Source of the DNA: an uncultured Pseudomonadota bacterium
GTDB taxonomy: Bacteria > Myxococcota_A > UBA9160 > PR03
DNA: 64,000 bases
Assembly: GCA_900696485.1 (NCBI GenBank)
Contig: CAADGG010000021.1
Span: 55,491-119,490, forward strand
Reading direction: 5' to 3'
The notes beneath the pieces are model-generated. The model did no database searches. It had not been told where the DNA came from and saw only the letters and a list, made by a program, of their open reading frames with translations. A program made the position numbers and the translations under genes. Shown here one piece after another: positions 1 to 10,876 of this stretch (within the stretch, counting starts at the first letter, position 1; every line of letters begins with the position of its first letter).

Positions 1-554
1 GCTATGTCTGCAGCTCGCTGTCCCCGGCCCAGGTCTCGAAGGTGATCATCGACGAAGCGGCGAAGTCCATGGACGTGATCGTTCCGGACGATCAGCTCTC
101 GCTCGCGATCGGGCGCAAGGGGCAGAACGTCCGGCTGGCCGTGCAGCTCACCGGATGGCGCATCGACATCAAGAGCGAGTCGAAGATGCGCGAGGTGGCC
201 GGCTGGCTGGCGAAGGCGGTCTCGGTGGTGGAGGGCTGGGGAGAGCCCGAAGCCGAGATCCTGCTGAACCAGGGAATCGCGTCGTTGCAGGATCTGTCGC
301 GCGTCTCGGTGGACCTGCTGCTGCAGCTGCCGGGCATCGACGAGGCGGGCGCCGAAGCGATCAAGGCGAGGGCCGCCGAACTGGCCGAAGAGCAGCGCCG
401 TCTCGAGGCCGAGGCGGCCGCGGCGTCGCACGCCGCCGAGCTGGCCGAGATGGCGGCGGCCGCGGCACCGCCGGCCGAGCCCATGCCCGTGCCGGCGACC
501 GAGCCGGTCGCGGATCCCGGTCCCGAGCGGGCTCCGCAGGTCGAGGAGAGCTAG
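1..554 (+). CDS. nusA: Transcription termination/antitermination factor NusA, C-terminal part
   Basis: C-terminal end of NusA, which binds RNA polymerase and nascent RNA and modulates pausing and termination. The frame is open from the first base (codon phase begins at base 3), so the gene starts upstream of the window. Visible are the end of a KH RNA-binding domain with its GxxG loop in [11 protein letters not shown], then a helix-hairpin-helix stretch ([13 protein letters not shown]) and an Ala/Glu/Pro-rich tail of about 60 residues. Such tails are lineage-specific. It lies 78 bp upstream of infB, the usual nusA-infB order, and is probably cotranscribed with it. Identity is secure from the KH motif plus neighbours. 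Confidence 0.93.
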   Translation, partial: YVCSSLSPAQVSKVIIDEAAKSMDVIVPDDQLSLAIGRKGQNVRLAVQLTGWRIDIKSESKMREVAGWLAKAVSVVEGWGEPEAEILLNQGIASLQDLSRVSVDLLLQLPGIDEAGAEAIKARAAELAEEQRRLEAEAAAASHAAELAEMAAAAAPPAEPMPVPATEPVADPGPERAPQVEES

Positions 555-632
555 CGTCTGCACCCATCCTGGGCGACGGGCGGAGCGATGGACGTTCGCA
601 TAGACGGATAGACGGTCTGGATGTCGAGGTAG

Positions 633-3131
633 ATGGCCAAGATTCGCGCCTATAAGATTGCTGAGGAACTCGGCATCGATCGCAATGATTTCGTCGAGAA
701 GGCGAAGTCGGTCGGTGTCGATCTCGCGAGCCCGATGGCTTCGGTCGACGAGGACATCGCGGGCGAGCTGCGCCTCAAGCTCGGCGGGCACGTCCCCGGT
801 GCCCAGATCGTCGAGCGACGGGTCGAGGCCGAGGGCGGTTCGGCAGTCATTCGCCGTCGGCGCCGGGCGCCGGCTCCCGCCCCGACGCCGGTCCCCGAGC
901 CGGCGAGCGTGACGGCTCCGGCGGCCGGGCCGCATCGCGAGGCGACGGAGACGGCGGCCGAGGAGCCCGAGGGAGCAGTGCCGGCTCCGATTCCGGAACC
1001 GATCACCGCCGAGGCCGAACCGGAGGCCGAGCCCACACCGGACGTGTCGGAGCCGTCGCGGCCCGAGCCGGCGCCGCGGGTCACGGCCGACCGCGAGGCG
1101 CCACGCGAGGGCGCGACCGAAAAGGGCGGCCCGGATTTCGGTCCGCTCGGCGCTGCGGCCGCAGCCGCCGCGGGCAAGGGCAAGGAGCGCAAGCGGGTCC
1201 GCGAGGTCGTGAACCTCCGCGAGCAGGAGCAGCTCGCGCAGCAGGCGACGTCCCGGCTGATGCGGCGGCCGACCGTGATCGATCCGCGCGTGATGCAGTC
1301 ACCGCGTCGCCGCCGGCGCGACAAGCTGGCGCCGGCGGCACGACCGGCCGCCGCCAGCGCGGCCCAGAAGACGGCCAAACGGCTGGTCCGAGCCGAAGGG
1401 CTGATCAGTGTCGCGGAGCTTGCGCGGCAGCTCGGTGCGAAGGCTGCGGAGGTGCAGGGGCGGTTGATGGCGCTCGGCACGATGGCGTCGGTGAATCAAC
1501 AGCTCGATCTCGAGACGGCCCGCAAGGTCGCGACGCACTACGGGTTCGAAGTGCAGGACGTCGGATTCCAGGAGCAAGACGTGCTGCTCGACAGCGCGCC
1601 GGTGGAGGCCGAGGCGCTCGCCGCGAGGCCGCCGGTCGTGACCGTGATGGGCCACGTCGATCACGGCAAGACGTCGCTGCTCGACGCGCTGCGCGAAGCC
1701 AACGTCGTCGCCGGCGAGGCGGGCGGCATCACCCAGCACATCGGCGCCTACCAGGTGATGAAGGGAGAGCGCCGGCTCACCTTCATCGATACGCCGGGCC
1801 ACGAGGCCTTCACGCTGATGCGCGCACGCGGCGCCCAGGCGACCGACATCGTCGTGCTCGTCGTCGCCGCGACCGAAGGCATCATGCCGCAGACCGTGGA
1901 GGCCGTCGAACACGCCAAGGCCGCCGGCGTGCCGATCGTCGTCGCCGTCAACAAGTGCGATCTCCCCGACGCCAACCCGCAGCTCGTCCGCCAGCGGCTG
2001 ATGGAGCACGGGCTGGTGCCGGAGGACTTCGGCGGCGACACGATCTGCGTCGACGTCTCGGCGGTGAAGCGTACGGGTCTCGACCAACTGCTGGAGATGC
2101 TCGCGCTGCAGTCCGATGTCCTCGAGCTGCGCGCGGATCCGACGCGCCGGGCTCGCGGAATCGTGCTGGAGTCGCGTCTCGACAAGGGCCGCGGGCCGGT
2201 GGCGACGGTGCTGGTGCAGGAAGGCACGCTCCATCCCGGCGATGCGGTGGTCGTCGGGACCGCCTACGGCCGGGTCCGCGCGATGGAGAACGAACGCGGC
2301 CAGCGGGTCGAGGAGGCAGGTCCCTCGACACCGGTGCAGGTGATCGGACTCTCCGAGGTTCCCGGCGCGGGCGCCGCACTGAACGCCGTCGACAGCGAGC
2401 GCGCGGCCCGCGAGGTGGCCGAGCACCGGGTCGGGCAGGAGAAGGCGCGACCGGTCCAGGCCCAGCGCCGGATGTCGCTCGAGGATCTGTTCGCACGCGG
2501 CGAGGACGCCGGGCCGAAGGAACTCCGGATCGTGCTGAAGGCCGACGTGCACGGCTCGCTCGAGGCCGTTCGCGATGCGCTGACGAAGCAGTCGACCGAC
2601 GAGGTCAAGGTCCACGTGATCCTGGCGGGGGTCGGCGGGATTTCGGAGAGCGACGTGATGCTTGCCAAGGCCAGCGATGCGATCGTCGTCGGCTTCCACG
2701 TGCGGCCGGACTCGGCGGCGCGGCGGGCGGCGGAAGGCCAGGGCGTGGACATCCGCAGCTACCAGATCATCTACGAGGCCACCGATGAGATCCGCCGGGC
2801 GATGGCCGGGTTGCTGCCGCCGAAGCGGGAAGAGAAGATCCTCGGTCGGGCGGAGGTCCGGAAGACGTTCAGCGTGCCGCGCATCGGGACCGTGGCCGGC
2901 TGCTACGTCACCGAGGGGCTGGTCCGGCGCAACGCCCGCGCGCGCCTGCTGCGCGACGGGGTGCAGATCTGGGAGGGCACGTTTGCGTCGCTCAAGCGCT
3001 TCAAGGATGACGTCCGCGAAGTGCAGACCGGCTACGAATGCGGCATCGGCCTCGAGGGCTACAACGACGTCAAGATCGGCGACGTGATCGAGCCGTACGA
3101 GATCGAAGAGACGCCCGCGACACTGTCATGA
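633..3131 (+). CDS. infB: Translation initiation factor IF-2
   Basis: GTPase that brings initiator tRNA to the 30S subunit and promotes subunit joining; 832 aa. It begins with the IF2_N motif ([15 protein letters not shown]). A long Pro/Ala/Glu-rich low-complexity linker (about residues 70-230) and a second IF2_N-like segment follow. The G domain has G1 GHVDHGKT at about 340, G3 DTPGH at about 386 and NKCD at 440-443. The C-terminal beta-barrel and fMet-tRNA-binding domains run to the end. The length is typical of IF-2 with an extended N-terminus. The stop codon overlaps the start of the DUF503 gene (ATGA), indicating translational coupling. The linker's repetitive codons produce a long spurious antisense frame, which I discounted. 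Confidence 0.97.
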   Translation: MAKIRAYKIAEELGIDRNDFVEKAKSVGVDLASPMASVDEDIAGELRLKLGGHVPGAQIVERRVEAEGGSAVIRRRRRAPAPAPTPVPEPASVTAPAAGPHREATETAAEEPEGAVPAPIPEPITAEAEPEAEPTPDVSEPSRPEPAPRVTADREAPREGATEKGGPDFGPLGAAAAAAAGKGKERKRVREVVNLREQEQLAQQATSRLMRRPTVIDPRVMQSPRRRRRDKLAPAARPAAASAAQKTAKRLVRAEGLISVAELARQLGAKAAEVQGRLMALGTMASVNQQLDLETARKVATHYGFEVQDVGFQEQDVLLDSAPVEAEALAARPPVVTVMGHVDHGKTSLLDALREANVVAGEAGGITQHIGAYQVMKGERRLTFIDTPGHEAFTLMRARGAQATDIVVLVVAATEGIMPQTVEAVEHAKAAGVPIVVAVNKCDLPDANPQLVRQRLMEHGLVPEDFGGDTICVDVSAVKRTGLDQLLEMLALQSDVLELRADPTRRARGIVLESRLDKGRGPVATVLVQEGTLHPGDAVVVGTAYGRVRAMENERGQRVEEAGPSTPVQVIGLSEVPGAGAALNAVDSERAAREVAEHRVGQEKARPVQAQRRMSLEDLFARGEDAGPKELRIVLKADVHGSLEAVRDALTKQSTDEVKVHVILAGVGGISESDVMLAKASDAIVVGFHVRPDSAARRAAEGQGVDIRSYQIIYEATDEIRRAMAGLLPPKREEKILGRAEVRKTFSVPRIGTVAGCYVTEGLVRRNARARLLRDGVQIWEGTFASLKRFKDDVREVQTGYECGIGLEGYNDVKIGDVIEPYEIEETPATLS

Positions 3132-3499
3132 TCGTCGCGGCTGCGGTTGTCGAGCTGCACGTGCACGGCTCGCAGTCGCTCAAACAGAAGCGGGGCGTGG
3201 TGCGCTCGATCACGCAGCGCGTCCGCAATCGCTTCAACGTGTCGATTGCCGAGATCGGCGGACAGGGCACCTGGCAAGTGGCGGTGCTCGGGATCGTGAT
3301 GACCGGCAGCGATCGCCGGACGGTCCGCAGCCAGCTCCAGCGCGCGCTCGTGTTTCTCGAGGAGCTGCATCTGGCCGAGGTGACCGGCAGCGACTTCGAG
3401 CTGCTCGAGCTGTGTTACGAAGGCGCCGAACGCGACGAGGACGATCCGCTCAGCGCGGCGGATTTCGGGGCCCACCACGATCCAGGGGACGAGGACTAG
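3128..3499 (+). CDS. DUF503 family protein (YlxP-like)
   Basis: Small 123-aa protein of the DUF503 family, encoded between infB and rbfA in many bacteria; the B. subtilis member is YlxP. The start [22 protein letters not shown] and the segment VRNRFNVSIAEIG match the family, with an acidic tail (DEDDP...DPGDED). The biochemical role is unknown; position suggests a link to ribosome maturation. The ATG overlaps the infB stop by 4 bp and the stop directly abuts the rbfA ATG, so all three genes are almost certainly one transcript. Confidence 0.88.
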   Translation: MIVAAAVVELHVHGSQSLKQKRGVVRSITQRVRNRFNVSIAEIGGQGTWQVAVLGIVMTGSDRRTVRSQLQRALVFLEELHLAEVTGSDFELLELCYEGAERDEDDPLSAADFGAHHDPGDED

Positions 3500-3853
3500 A
3501 TGGCATCGCGTCGGCTCGTGCGCGTGGGCGAGCAACTGCGGGAGGAGCTTGCGCGGGCGTTGCGCGCGGACGTGGCGGACCCACGCGTCCGCCACGTCAC
3601 CGTGCTGCGCGTCGATCCGTCGCCCGATCTGCGCAACGCGCTGGTGTTCTGGAGTCGTCTCGAGACGCCGGAGGGAGCCTCGCTCGACGAGGTGGCGGCC
3701 GGGCTCGCGTCGGCCGCACCGTACCTGCGGCGGCGGCTCGCGCACGATCTGTCGCTCAAGCGGATGCCGGAGCTGCGCTTCCGGCACGATCCCGGGATCG
3801 AGCTCGGCGATCAGACGCTGTCGCTGCTGCGGAAGCTTCGCGATGAGTCCTAA
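3500..3853 (+). CDS. rbfA: Ribosome-binding factor A
   Basis: RbfA is a small KH-fold protein that binds the 30S subunit and helps mature the 5' end of 16S rRNA. The 117-aa product starts MASRRLVRVGEQLREELARAL and contains the family pattern DPRVRHVTVLRVDPSPDLRN and a C-terminal PELRFRHDPGIE, close to the E. coli sequence pattern (LxFxxDxS). Length is normal. The start ATG abuts the preceding stop; the 3' end overlaps truB by 11 bp. Confidence 0.93.
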   Translation: MASRRLVRVGEQLREELARALRADVADPRVRHVTVLRVDPSPDLRNALVFWSRLETPEGASLDEVAAGLASAAPYLRRRLAHDLSLKRMPELRFRHDPGIELGDQTLSLLRKLRDES

Positions 3854-4781
3854 GGGACGGCAGCGGAGCGCGGAACGGCCCGGTCCGAGCGGCTTCCTGG
3901 TGGTCGACAAGCCGGCCGGCTGGACCTCGCACGACGTCGTCGATGCCGCTCGCCGCTGGTTCGGAACCCGGCGAATCGGTCATCTCGGCACGCTCGATCC
4001 GCAGGCGACCGGCGTCCTGCCGCTGGCCGTTCGCGACGCCACCAAGCTGGTGTCGTTCGTGTCGGCGGACCCGAAGATCTACCGGGGGGTCGTCCGGCTC
4101 GGTGCCGAGACCGACACGCTCGATGGGGACGGCCAGATCCTCGTGCGCAGCAGCGGGCCGCTTCCGGAGCAGGCGGCCTTGGCGCCCGTGCTGGCGGGAC
4201 TCGTCGGTGAGCACGAGCAGGTGCCGCCGATGTTCAGTGCGGTCAAACAGGGCGGGGTTCCGCTCTACCGTCTCGCGCGCCGCGGCGAGGAAGTCGAGCG
4301 AGCGGCGCGCAAGGTCCGCATCGATTCGTTCCAGCTGGTTTCCTACCGCCCGCCCGATCTCGAGGTCGAGGTGCAGTGTTCGCCAGGAACTTACGTCCGG
4401 GTGCTCGCCGCCGAGGTCGGACAGCGGCTCGGCTGCGGCGCGTATCTGCTCTCGCTGTGCCGGCTGCGGAGTGGACCCTTCGCGCTGGAGCAGGCGGCGC
4501 CGGTGGGCGTGCTGGCGGCGGAGGCGGAGCGCGGAGAGCTCGAGGCGAGGCTGCTACGCCCCGTCGCCGTTCTCGGACTGCCCGCTCTCAAGCTGGCGCC
4601 CGAGGACGCACGGCGCATCCTGCACGGGGGAGGGCTGCCCCAGGGAGGCCCGAGTCGCTCGCCGGGCGAGCGGATCGCCGCACTCGATCCCACGGGGGCT
4701 TTGATCGCCATCCTCGAAGTAACACCGGATCGAACCCTGCAACCGCTTCGCGTCCTCGGTCAGCTTGCTGCGCATCGCTGA
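3843..4781 (+). CDS. truB: tRNA pseudouridine(55) synthase TruB
   Basis: Isomerises U55 in the T-loop of tRNAs to pseudouridine; 312 aa. The N-terminus has the TruB signature [16 protein letters not shown]. The catalytic aspartate is D52 in [14 protein letters not shown]. Later motifs VPPMFSAVK and [10 protein letters not shown] are typical. The ATG at 3843 was chosen because it overlaps rbfA by 11 bp and places the DKPAG motif near residue 22. The open frame continues upstream, but that part only shadows rbfA. Normal family length including the C-terminal PUA-like part. Confidence 0.95.
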   Translation: MSPKGRQRSAERPGPSGFLVVDKPAGWTSHDVVDAARRWFGTRRIGHLGTLDPQATGVLPLAVRDATKLVSFVSADPKIYRGVVRLGAETDTLDGDGQILVRSSGPLPEQAALAPVLAGLVGEHEQVPPMFSAVKQGGVPLYRLARRGEEVERAARKVRIDSFQLVSYRPPDLEVEVQCSPGTYVRVLAAEVGQRLGCGAYLLSLCRLRSGPFALEQAAPVGVLAAEAERGELEARLLRPVAVLGLPALKLAPEDARRILHGGGLPQGGPSRSPGERIAALDPTGALIAILEVTPDRTLQPLRVLGQLAAHR

Positions 4782-4827
4782 CTTTGGTACCTCTTTCGCC
4801 CGACCAGAGAAGAAATCGAGGCAGAAC

Positions 4828-5094
4828 TTGATCGCGACGGAACGCAAACAGAGCGTCATTGGAAGCCACCGCCGTCACGAGACGGACACCGGTTCGACCG
4901 AAGTCCAGGTGGCCATCCTGACCGAGCGGATCAACGAGCTCTCCGAACATTTCAAGGTCCACGAGAAGGACCATCATTCACGCCGCGGTCTGCTCAAGAT
5001 CGTGAGCCAGCGCCGCCGGCTGCTCGACTATCTGCGCCGCAAGACCCCGGCGCGCTACCAGGAGTTGATCCAGCGGCTCGGTCTCCGGCGTTAG
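4828..5094 (+). CDS. rpsO: 30S ribosomal protein S15
   Basis: Primary 16S-rRNA-binding protein of the 30S platform, 88 aa. The core [15 protein letters not shown] and the C-terminal [22 protein letters not shown] pattern are almost invariant in S15. A longer frame opens at 4765, but a TTG at 4828 preceded by GAGGCAG gives the usual 88-89 residues and avoids overlapping truB, so I prefer it. The rpsO-pnp order is conserved across proteobacteria. In E. coli S15 represses its own translation and RNase III processes the rpsO-pnp RNA; here the spacer carries a repeat array instead. Confidence 0.95.
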   Translation: MIATERKQSVIGSHRRHETDTGSTEVQVAILTERINELSEHFKVHEKDHHSRRGLLKIVSQRRRLLDYLRRKTPARYQELIQRLGLRR

Positions 5095-5158
5095 CCGAAC
5101 CGCTGCGGACGCCCCCGAAACCCGCGGGCCTCCGATTCCATCCGACGCCGACCAACAG

Positions 5159-5198
5159 ACCCCAGACGGGCCAGCAAAGCATCGCGCCAGGCTGGGGT
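5159..5198 (+). promoter_or_regulatory. Stem-loop after rpsO
   Basis: A 7-bp perfect stem ACCCCAG/CTGGGGT (5159-5165 with 5192-5198) encloses 26 nt, 64 bp after the rpsO stop. There is no following T-run, so it is not a clear intrinsic terminator. It could be an RNA processing or 3'-protecting structure in the rpsO-pnp transcript. Confidence 0.3.
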
Positions 5199-5215
5199 GT
5201 GGGAGTCAGTCATTT

Positions 5216-5395
5216 GCGAAGAGCCCGGCGAAGCCGGGCGGCCATCAGGCCGTCTTCCGGCGAAGCCGGGCGGCCATCAGGCCGTCTTCCGGCGAAGCCG
5301 GGCGGCCATCAGGCTGTCTTCCGGCGAAGCCGGGCGGCCATCAGGCCGTCTTCCGGCGGCGAAGCCGGGCGGCGCCGAACCTTTTGGCTCTTCGC
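5216..5395. repeat. 32-bp tandem repeat array flanked by a 10-bp inverted repeat
   Basis: Four consecutive 32-bp units begin at 5225, 5257, 5289 and 5321. A fifth partial unit from 5353 has a 3-bp CGG insertion. The units are nearly identical; the third has one C-to-T change. Each unit contains two small hairpins, CCGGC-GAA-GCCGG and CGGCC-ATCA-GGCCG. The array is bracketed by perfect inverted 10-mers, GCGAAGAGCC (5216-5225) and GGCTCTTCGC (5386-5395). It fills most of the 418-bp gap between rpsO and pnp, where no gene is seen. The units touch directly with no spacers, so it is not a CRISPR. If transcribed it would fold into a row of stem-loops. Confidence 0.9.
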
Positions 5396-5512
5396 TCATT
5401 CCTGATCCCGCATCCCGCCCTCCCGCGATTCCTCCGCTGCGCACCCGCAACGCTCCGGTTCCGCCGAGACGGCATCCGTGCATCCGGCGAGCGGAGAGGA
5501 GAATCGCAATCC

Positions 5513-7720
5513 ATGGCCAACTATTGGTTCCAACCTCATTCGGTGACCCTCGACGTCGGCGGTCGGCCGATGACCCTCGAAACCGGCCGCATGGCCAAAC
5601 AGGCCTCCGGCGCCGTCGTCGTGACCTACGGCGAGACCGTCGTGCTGGTGACCTGCACGACCGCCAAGGCTCGTGAAGGCATCGACTTCCTGCCGCTGAC
5701 CGTCGATTTCGTCGAAAAGACATCCGCGGCGGGCAAGATTCCCGGCGGCTTCTTCAAGCGCGAAGGGCGCCTCTCGGATCGCGAGGTCCTGGTCTCGCGC
5801 TTCATCGACCGCTCCGTTCGGCCGCTGTTCGCCGAGGGCTGGCGCGACGAGACGCACATCGTCGCGACCGTGCTGTCGGCAGACCGCGAGAACACCCCCG
5901 ACCTGCCGGCGTTCGTCGGCGCGTCGGCGGCGCTGCACCTCTCGGACGCCCCGTTCCTCGGCCCGATCGGGGCCGTGCGGGTCGGACGCATCGATGGCAA
6001 GTGGGTCATCAATCCGCTGCGCTCGCAGCTCCCGGAAGCCGACGTCGAACTCGTCGTCGCCGGCAGCCGCAGTGCCGTCGTGATGGTCGAGGGCGGCGCG
6101 AAGCAGGTGCCGGAGGCCGAGATCCTCGAAGGGCTTCGCTTCGGGCATGCGGAGCTGCTGGGCCAGCTCGACCCGCAGGAGGAGTTGCGCCGCGTCGCCG
6201 GCAAGGCGAAGCGCAATCCGGACCCGGCGCCCGATTCGAGTGCGCTGGTGGCGCGCGTTCGCGAGCTGGTCGGCGACGACCTGCGCGAGGCGGTGCGGAT
6301 CGAAGAGAAGCTGTCCCGCTACAAGGCGACCGGCGCCACCGAGAAGCGAACGATCGAGACGCTGTCCGAGGAATATCGCCGGGCCCCGGCGAAGCTCGAG
6401 AGCCTCGCCGACGTGGAGGAGCGGCGCGCCGGGCTCCAGAGCCTCGTGTCGAAGACCAAGTCGATCCTGCACGACGTGCGTTCGGATCTGATCCGCGAGC
6501 GCATCCTCAGCGACGCCAAGCGGATCGACGGTCGCGGCACCGCCGACATCCGGCCGATCGCATGCGAGCTGCGCGTGGTGCCTCGTGTCCATGGAGTCGC
6601 GTTGTTCACGCGCGGAGAGACGCAGTCGCTGGTCTCGGCGACGCTCGGCAGCGCCTTCGACACGCAGATGATCGACGGACTCACCGAGCGCTACGAGAAG
6701 GCGTTCATGTTCCACTACAACTTCCCGCCGTTCTCCGTCGGTGAGGCGCGCATGCTGCGCGGCCCGGGTCGGCGCGAGGTCGGGCACGGGACGCTGGCCG
6801 AGCGGGCGATCCAGGCAGTGCTGCCGTCGCGCGAGGAGTTCCCGTATACGCTGCGCATCGTCGCCGAGACGCTCGAGTCGAATGGCTCCTCGTCGATGGC
6901 GGCCATCTGCGGCGCTACGCTGGCACTGATGGATGGCGGTGTCCCGATCGCCGCCCCGGTGGCCGGCATCGCGATGGGACTGATCGAGGAGGGCGACCGC
7001 GTCGCCATCCTCTCCGACATCCTCGGCGACGAAGACCACCTCGGCGACATGGACTTCAAGGTCGCCGGGACGCGAGCCGGCATCACGGCCGTCCAGATGG
7101 ACATCAAGGTCCGGTCGGTCGATTGGTCGGTCATGGAGCGCGCGCTCGAGCAGGCACGCCAGGGGCGGCTGCACATCCTCGATCGCATGGAGGCCGAGAC
7201 GGCCGACGTGCTCGGCGGGCAGTTCAGCCATCGTACGGAGCTGGCCGATCACGCCCCGCGCATGACGCAGATGTGGATCAAGCCCGACCGGATTCGCGAC
7301 ATCATCGGCCCGGGCGGCCGGGTGATCCGCGCGATCCAGGAGGCCACCGGCGTCAAGATCGATGTCGAAGACACCGGGCAGGTGCGGATCTTCTCGCCGG
7401 ATGGCCCGAACCTCGAGCGGGCCCGGGCGATGGTCGAGGAGCTGACGCAGGAGGCCGAGCTCGGCCGCATCTACGCCGGCAAGGTCAAGCGCATCACGGA
7501 CTTCGGAGCGTTCGTCGAGATCTTCCCCGGCACCGATGGGATGATCCACATCAGCCAGCTCGCCGAGGGCCGGGTCGAGCGCGTCACCGACGTGATCCAG
7601 GAGGGCGACGAAGTCCTCGCCAAGTGCATCGACATCGATCCGAGCGGACGGATCCGCCTGTCGCGCAAGGAGGCCCTCGCGGATCTCGCCGCAGAGGCCG
7701 CACCGCCGACCGAGGGCTAG
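5513..7720 (+). CDS. pnp: Polyribonucleotide nucleotidyltransferase (PNPase)
   Basis: Phosphorolytic 3'-5' exoribonuclease of the RNA degradosome, 735 aa. Two RNase PH-like domains (first begins [18 protein letters not shown]; second begins [13 protein letters not shown]) flank a helical linker. A KH domain with IIGPGGRVI (about residues 583-645) and an S1 domain starting [20 protein letters not shown] (about 650-720) follow. ATG 5513 lies about 11 bp after a GGAG-type ribosome binding site (GAGAGGAGAAT). The open frame extends upstream into non-family sequence. The upstream repeat array is the obvious candidate for its leader control. Confidence 0.97.
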   Translation: MANYWFQPHSVTLDVGGRPMTLETGRMAKQASGAVVVTYGETVVLVTCTTAKAREGIDFLPLTVDFVEKTSAAGKIPGGFFKREGRLSDREVLVSRFIDRSVRPLFAEGWRDETHIVATVLSADRENTPDLPAFVGASAALHLSDAPFLGPIGAVRVGRIDGKWVINPLRSQLPEADVELVVAGSRSAVVMVEGGAKQVPEAEILEGLRFGHAELLGQLDPQEELRRVAGKAKRNPDPAPDSSALVARVRELVGDDLREAVRIEEKLSRYKATGATEKRTIETLSEEYRRAPAKLESLADVEERRAGLQSLVSKTKSILHDVRSDLIRERILSDAKRIDGRGTADIRPIACELRVVPRVHGVALFTRGETQSLVSATLGSAFDTQMIDGLTERYEKAFMFHYNFPPFSVGEARMLRGPGRREVGHGTLAERAIQAVLPSREEFPYTLRIVAETLESNGSSSMAAICGATLALMDGGVPIAAPVAGIAMGLIEEGDRVAILSDILGDEDHLGDMDFKVAGTRAGITAVQMDIKVRSVDWSVMERALEQARQGRLHILDRMEAETADVLGGQFSHRTELADHAPRMTQMWIKPDRIRDIIGPGGRVIRAIQEATGVKIDVEDTGQVRIFSPDGPNLERARAMVEELTQEAELGRIYAGKVKRITDFGAFVEIFPGTDGMIHISQLAEGRVERVTDVIQEGDEVLAKCIDIDPSGRIRLSRKEALADLAAEAAPPTEG

Positions 7721-7727
7721 GGGGGAC

Positions 7728-8261
7728 GTGGTCGAAGGCGACGCGTCTCGCCCCCGGCGCTCGCCGCGCGGTCCGCGCGCGGCGAGCGGCGTCGTGGGGG
7801 TCGGCATCGTCCGCGCGGTCGGCGCGGAAGACCTGCCGCTGCCGCGCTACGCAACGGAAGGTGCGGCCGGCGCCGATCTCCACGCGGCCGTCGTCGGCGT
7901 GCTACGGATCGAGCCGGGGGCACGCGTGCTGGTGCCGACAGGCCTGCATCTCGCCCTGCCCGACGGCTACGAGGCGCAGATCCGCCCCCGCAGTGGCCTT
8001 GCACTGCGCCACGGGATCCTGCTCCCGAATGCGCCCGGCACCATCGATGCGGACTACCGCGGAGAACTTCAAGTGATCCTGTGGAACGCCGGGAGCGACC
8101 CGTTCGAGATCCGGCGTGGCGATCGCATCGCGCAGCTCGTCATCGCGCCGGTGGTTCGCGCACGCTGGGAAGAGCGCCCGAGCCTCGAGGCGACCGAGCG
8201 TGGCGCCGGTGGCTTCGGACATACCGGCCGACACGCCTCGCGCGTGGAGGGCAAGGCTTGA
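7728..8261 (+). CDS. dut: Deoxyuridine 5'-triphosphate nucleotidohydrolase
   Basis: Trimeric dUTPase that converts dUTP to dUMP and pyrophosphate, keeping uracil out of DNA. The 177-aa product has the five dUTPase motifs: AGADLHA (I), [10 protein letters not shown] (II), [10 protein letters not shown] with the catalytic Asp (III), [10 protein letters not shown] (IV) and the C-terminal [10 protein letters not shown] arm (V). It has a 25-residue basic N-terminal extension compared with E. coli Dut, so the GTG start at 7728 could be too early, although AGGGGGGA lies just upstream. It follows pnp by 7 bp and overlaps cdsA by 4 bp. Confidence 0.94.
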   Translation: MVEGDASRPRRSPRGPRAASGVVGVGIVRAVGAEDLPLPRYATEGAAGADLHAAVVGVLRIEPGARVLVPTGLHLALPDGYEAQIRPRSGLALRHGILLPNAPGTIDADYRGELQVILWNAGSDPFEIRRGDRIAQLVIAPVVRARWEERPSLEATERGAGGFGHTGRHASRVEGKA

Positions 8262-9238
8262 CGCAGACCCCCGCCGTCCCGAGCCGCGAGCCGCTGCACC
8301 CGCAGCCGCCGTCTCCCACGCCGATGAAGGCACCGCCGTCGAAGCACCGGGAACTCACGCTGCGGCTGCTGACGGCCGCGGTCCTGGTCCCGAGTGTCCT
8401 GTGGCTGATCGCGCAGGGTGGCTACTGGGTTCTCGGCACCGTCGTGATCATCACGCTGCTCGGGATTCGCGAGCTGTACCAGTTGCTCGAAGCGAAGGGA
8501 GCCCGACCGCTGTGGGGGGTCGGCCTGACGGCCGGCGGCCTGCTCCCGGTGGTCGGCTATTTCGGGAACGAGTATCACGCGACGATCCTGATGACCGCCT
8601 CGCTGTTGGCCTTCATGGTGATCCAGGTCGGCAAGGCCGAGATCAGCCAGGCCTTGGCCTCGATCTCCGGCACCTTCTTCGGGGTCTTCTACGTCGGCTG
8701 GCTGCTCGCGCACACGGTGACGCTGCGCAACTTCCAGAGCGTCGTCGGCGCCAAGTGGGGCAGCGAAGCCGCGGCCCTCTTCGATCCGAATGCCGGCGCA
8801 TTCTTCCTGACCTTCTGCTTGACGGCCGTCGTGCTCTGCGATGCCGGCGCCTACTTCGTCGGCCGTGCCTGGGGGCGACGCAAGCTCGCGCCCAAGGTGA
8901 GCCCGGGCAAGACCGTCGAGGGCTCGCTCGGCGGGATCGTCGTCGGCACCCTCGGGGCGCTGGTGTGCAAGGCCATCTTCGATTTCTTCTGGCCCGAGCT
9001 GTCGAGCGCCTTCTCGTGGACCACGGCGGCCGCGTTCGGCGCCGTGCTGTCGCTGGCCGGGATGGCCGGCGACCTGGTCGAGTCGCTGCTGAAGCGCGAC
9101 GCGGCGCAGAAGGATGCCGGCGCGCTGCTGCCGGGCATGGGCGGCGTTCTCGACCGCATCGATTCCGCGCTGCTCGCGATCCCGATGATGTACTACCTTC
9201 TGCTCGGATTCACCTTCCTCAGCGCGGGTTTTCGATGA
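8258..9238 (+). CDS. cdsA: Phosphatidate cytidylyltransferase (CDP-diacylglycerol synthase)
   Basis: Integral membrane enzyme making CDP-diacylglycerol from phosphatidate and CTP, the branch point of phospholipid synthesis. Several hydrophobic helices are visible. The CDP-transferase signature lies in the C-terminal third: [12 protein letters not shown], then [24 protein letters not shown] and [12 protein letters not shown]. The TTG at 8258 overlaps the dut stop (TTGA) and has GGAGGG before it, giving 326 aa; an ATG at 8324 would give 304 aa. The usual neighbours uppS and dxr are absent. Confidence 0.93.
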   Translation: MTQTPAVPSREPLHPQPPSPTPMKAPPSKHRELTLRLLTAAVLVPSVLWLIAQGGYWVLGTVVIITLLGIRELYQLLEAKGARPLWGVGLTAGGLLPVVGYFGNEYHATILMTASLLAFMVIQVGKAEISQALASISGTFFGVFYVGWLLAHTVTLRNFQSVVGAKWGSEAAALFDPNAGAFFLTFCLTAVVLCDAGAYFVGRAWGRRKLAPKVSPGKTVEGSLGGIVVGTLGALVCKAIFDFFWPELSSAFSWTTAAAFGAVLSLAGMAGDLVESLLKRDAAQKDAGALLPGMGGVLDRIDSALLAIPMMYYLLLGFTFLSAGFR

Positions 9239-9278
9239 CCGAACGCGACCCGCGGCCCGGCCACAGGGCGGACCTCCG

Positions 9279-10574
9279 ATGATCGATCGGTACACACGGC
9301 CCGAGATGGGTTCCGTCTGGACGGAAGACGCGCGCTACCGCGCGTGGCTCCGCGTCGAGATCGCCGTCTGCGAGGTGCTCGGCGAGCGTGGCAGGATCCC
9401 GGCTTCCGCACTGCAGGCGATCCGCACGCGTGCCGGCTTCGACGCGACGCGCATCGCACAGATCGAGCGGGAAGTCCGCCACGACGTGATTGCGTTCCTC
9501 ACCAACGTGGCGGAGCAGGTCGGTCCGGATTCGCGCTGGATCCACTATGGCATGACGTCGAGCGACGTGATCGACACCGCCCTGGCGCTGCAGATCCGTG
9601 AGGCGGGGGCGTTGCTGCTGGCGGGCTGCGATCGTGCGCTGGCGGCGCTGCGGGCGCGCGCACTCGAACACAAGCACACGCCGATGGTCGGCCGGACCCA
9701 TGGCATCCACGCCGAACCCACCACCTTCGGGCTCAAGCTGCTGGTGCTGTTCGGAGCCCTGCGCCGGAGCCGCGAGCGGCTCGCGACGGCCGTCGACGAG
9801 GCGGCGGTCGGCAAGATCTCCGGCGCCGTCGGCACGTTCGCCCATCTCGATCCGGCCATCGAGGAGGCCGTGTGCCGGAAGCTCGGGATCGGGTTCGAGC
9901 CGGCCTCGACCCAGGTGGTGCAGCGCGATCGGCACGCGGCGTTCGTGCAGGCGCTGGCCCTCGTCGCGTCGGTGCTGGACCAGGCGGCGGTCGAGTTCCG
10001 GCATCTGGCGCGCACGGAGGTGCGGGAGGTCGAGGAGGAGTTCGGCCAGGGCCAGAAGGGCTCTTCGGCGATGCCGCACAAGCGCAATCCGTGGCGCTTC
10101 GAGAATCTCTCCGGTCTGGCCCGGGTGGTGCGCGGCTACGCCGGCACCGCGCTCGAGAACCTCGCGTTGTGGCACGAGCGGGACATCTCCAACTCATCGG
10201 CCGAGCGCATCGTGCTGCCGGATGCCAGCATCGTCGTCGACTTCATGCTGCATCGCTTCGCCGGGCTGGTGGAGACGCTGCGCGTGCTGCCCGACCGGAT
10301 GCGCGAGAACCTCGCGTCTTCGCGTGGGCTGGTGTTCAGCGGCACGCTGTTGCTGGCGCTGGCCGAGCAGGGCCTCGCACGCGAGGACGCCTACCGCCTG
10401 GTGCAGGGCCACGCGATGGACACGTGGGAGAAGGGCGGCCAGTTCCAGGAACGCGTGCTCGCAGATCCCGAGATCGACCGCGTGCTCGGCAAGGAAGAAG
10501 TGGAGCGCGCCTTCGATCTCGGCGCCGCGTTGCGCAACGTCGATGCGATCTTCGCACGCGTACTGGGAGAGTGA
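9279..10574 (+). CDS. purB: Adenylosuccinate lyase
   Basis: Fumarase/aspartase superfamily enzyme acting twice in purine synthesis: it releases fumarate from SAICAR and from adenylosuccinate. 431 aa, the length of the short PurB class. Markers are [11 protein letters not shown] at the start, [27 protein letters not shown] and the lyase signature [10 protein letters not shown] around residue 262, which carries the catalytic serine loop. First gene of a purB-purS-purC-purQ-purL-purF run. It is separated from cdsA by 40 bp and purS starts 1 bp after its stop. Confidence 0.96.
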   Translation: MIDRYTRPEMGSVWTEDARYRAWLRVEIAVCEVLGERGRIPASALQAIRTRAGFDATRIAQIEREVRHDVIAFLTNVAEQVGPDSRWIHYGMTSSDVIDTALALQIREAGALLLAGCDRALAALRARALEHKHTPMVGRTHGIHAEPTTFGLKLLVLFGALRRSRERLATAVDEAAVGKISGAVGTFAHLDPAIEEAVCRKLGIGFEPASTQVVQRDRHAAFVQALALVASVLDQAAVEFRHLARTEVREVEEEFGQGQKGSSAMPHKRNPWRFENLSGLARVVRGYAGTALENLALWHERDISNSSAERIVLPDASIVVDFMLHRFAGLVETLRVLPDRMRENLASSRGLVFSGTLLLALAEQGLAREDAYRLVQGHAMDTWEKGGQFQERVLADPEIDRVLGKEEVERAFDLGAALRNVDAIFARVLGE

Positions 10575-10575
10575 A

Positions 10576-10821
10576 TTGAAGGCGGTCGTCTGTGTGATGC
10601 TGAAGCCCGACGTGCTGGATCCCCAAGGTCGTGCGATTCAGCGCGCCTGCGTGACGCTCGGCTACGATCGGGTCGTCGATGTCCGGCAGGGCAAGGTCTT
10701 CGAGATCGAGCTCCGCACGGAGGATCGCGCGACGGCGGAAGGCCTGGTGCGGGAGCTGTGCGAGAAGCTGCTCGCCAACGGCGTGATCGAGGACTGGCGG
10801 ATCGAGCGCTTCGCAGACTGA
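10576..10821 (+). CDS. purS: Phosphoribosylformylglycinamidine synthase subunit PurS
   Basis: Small 81-aa subunit that bridges PurQ and PurL in the multi-subunit FGAM synthase. The start [20 protein letters not shown] and the segments [10 protein letters not shown] and [16 protein letters not shown] are diagnostic. The TTG at 10576, one base after the purB stop and preceded by GGGAG, was chosen by family alignment; no ATG fits. PurS is found with the short PurL type, which is what the operon encodes. Confidence 0.94.
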   Translation: MKAVVCVMLKPDVLDPQGRAIQRACVTLGYDRVVDVRQGKVFEIELRTEDRATAEGLVRELCEKLLANGVIEDWRIERFAD

Positions 10822-10876
10822 CGGATTCGCCATCGGCTTCCCGTGGACGTTCTCAGCGACGGAGGTTCTCCCCCCG

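Noticed and set aside
5225..5375. Possible CRISPR array (regular 32-bp repeats)
   Set aside because: Units are directly contiguous with no unique spacers and no cas genes are present; it is a simple tandem repeat.
5396..7807. 803-residue open frame antisense to pnp, and similar long antisense frames over infB, purL, czcA and the acyl-CoA genes
   Set aside because: Products lack family motifs and are typical shadow frames of G+C-rich genes; the sense strand encodes clear proteins.
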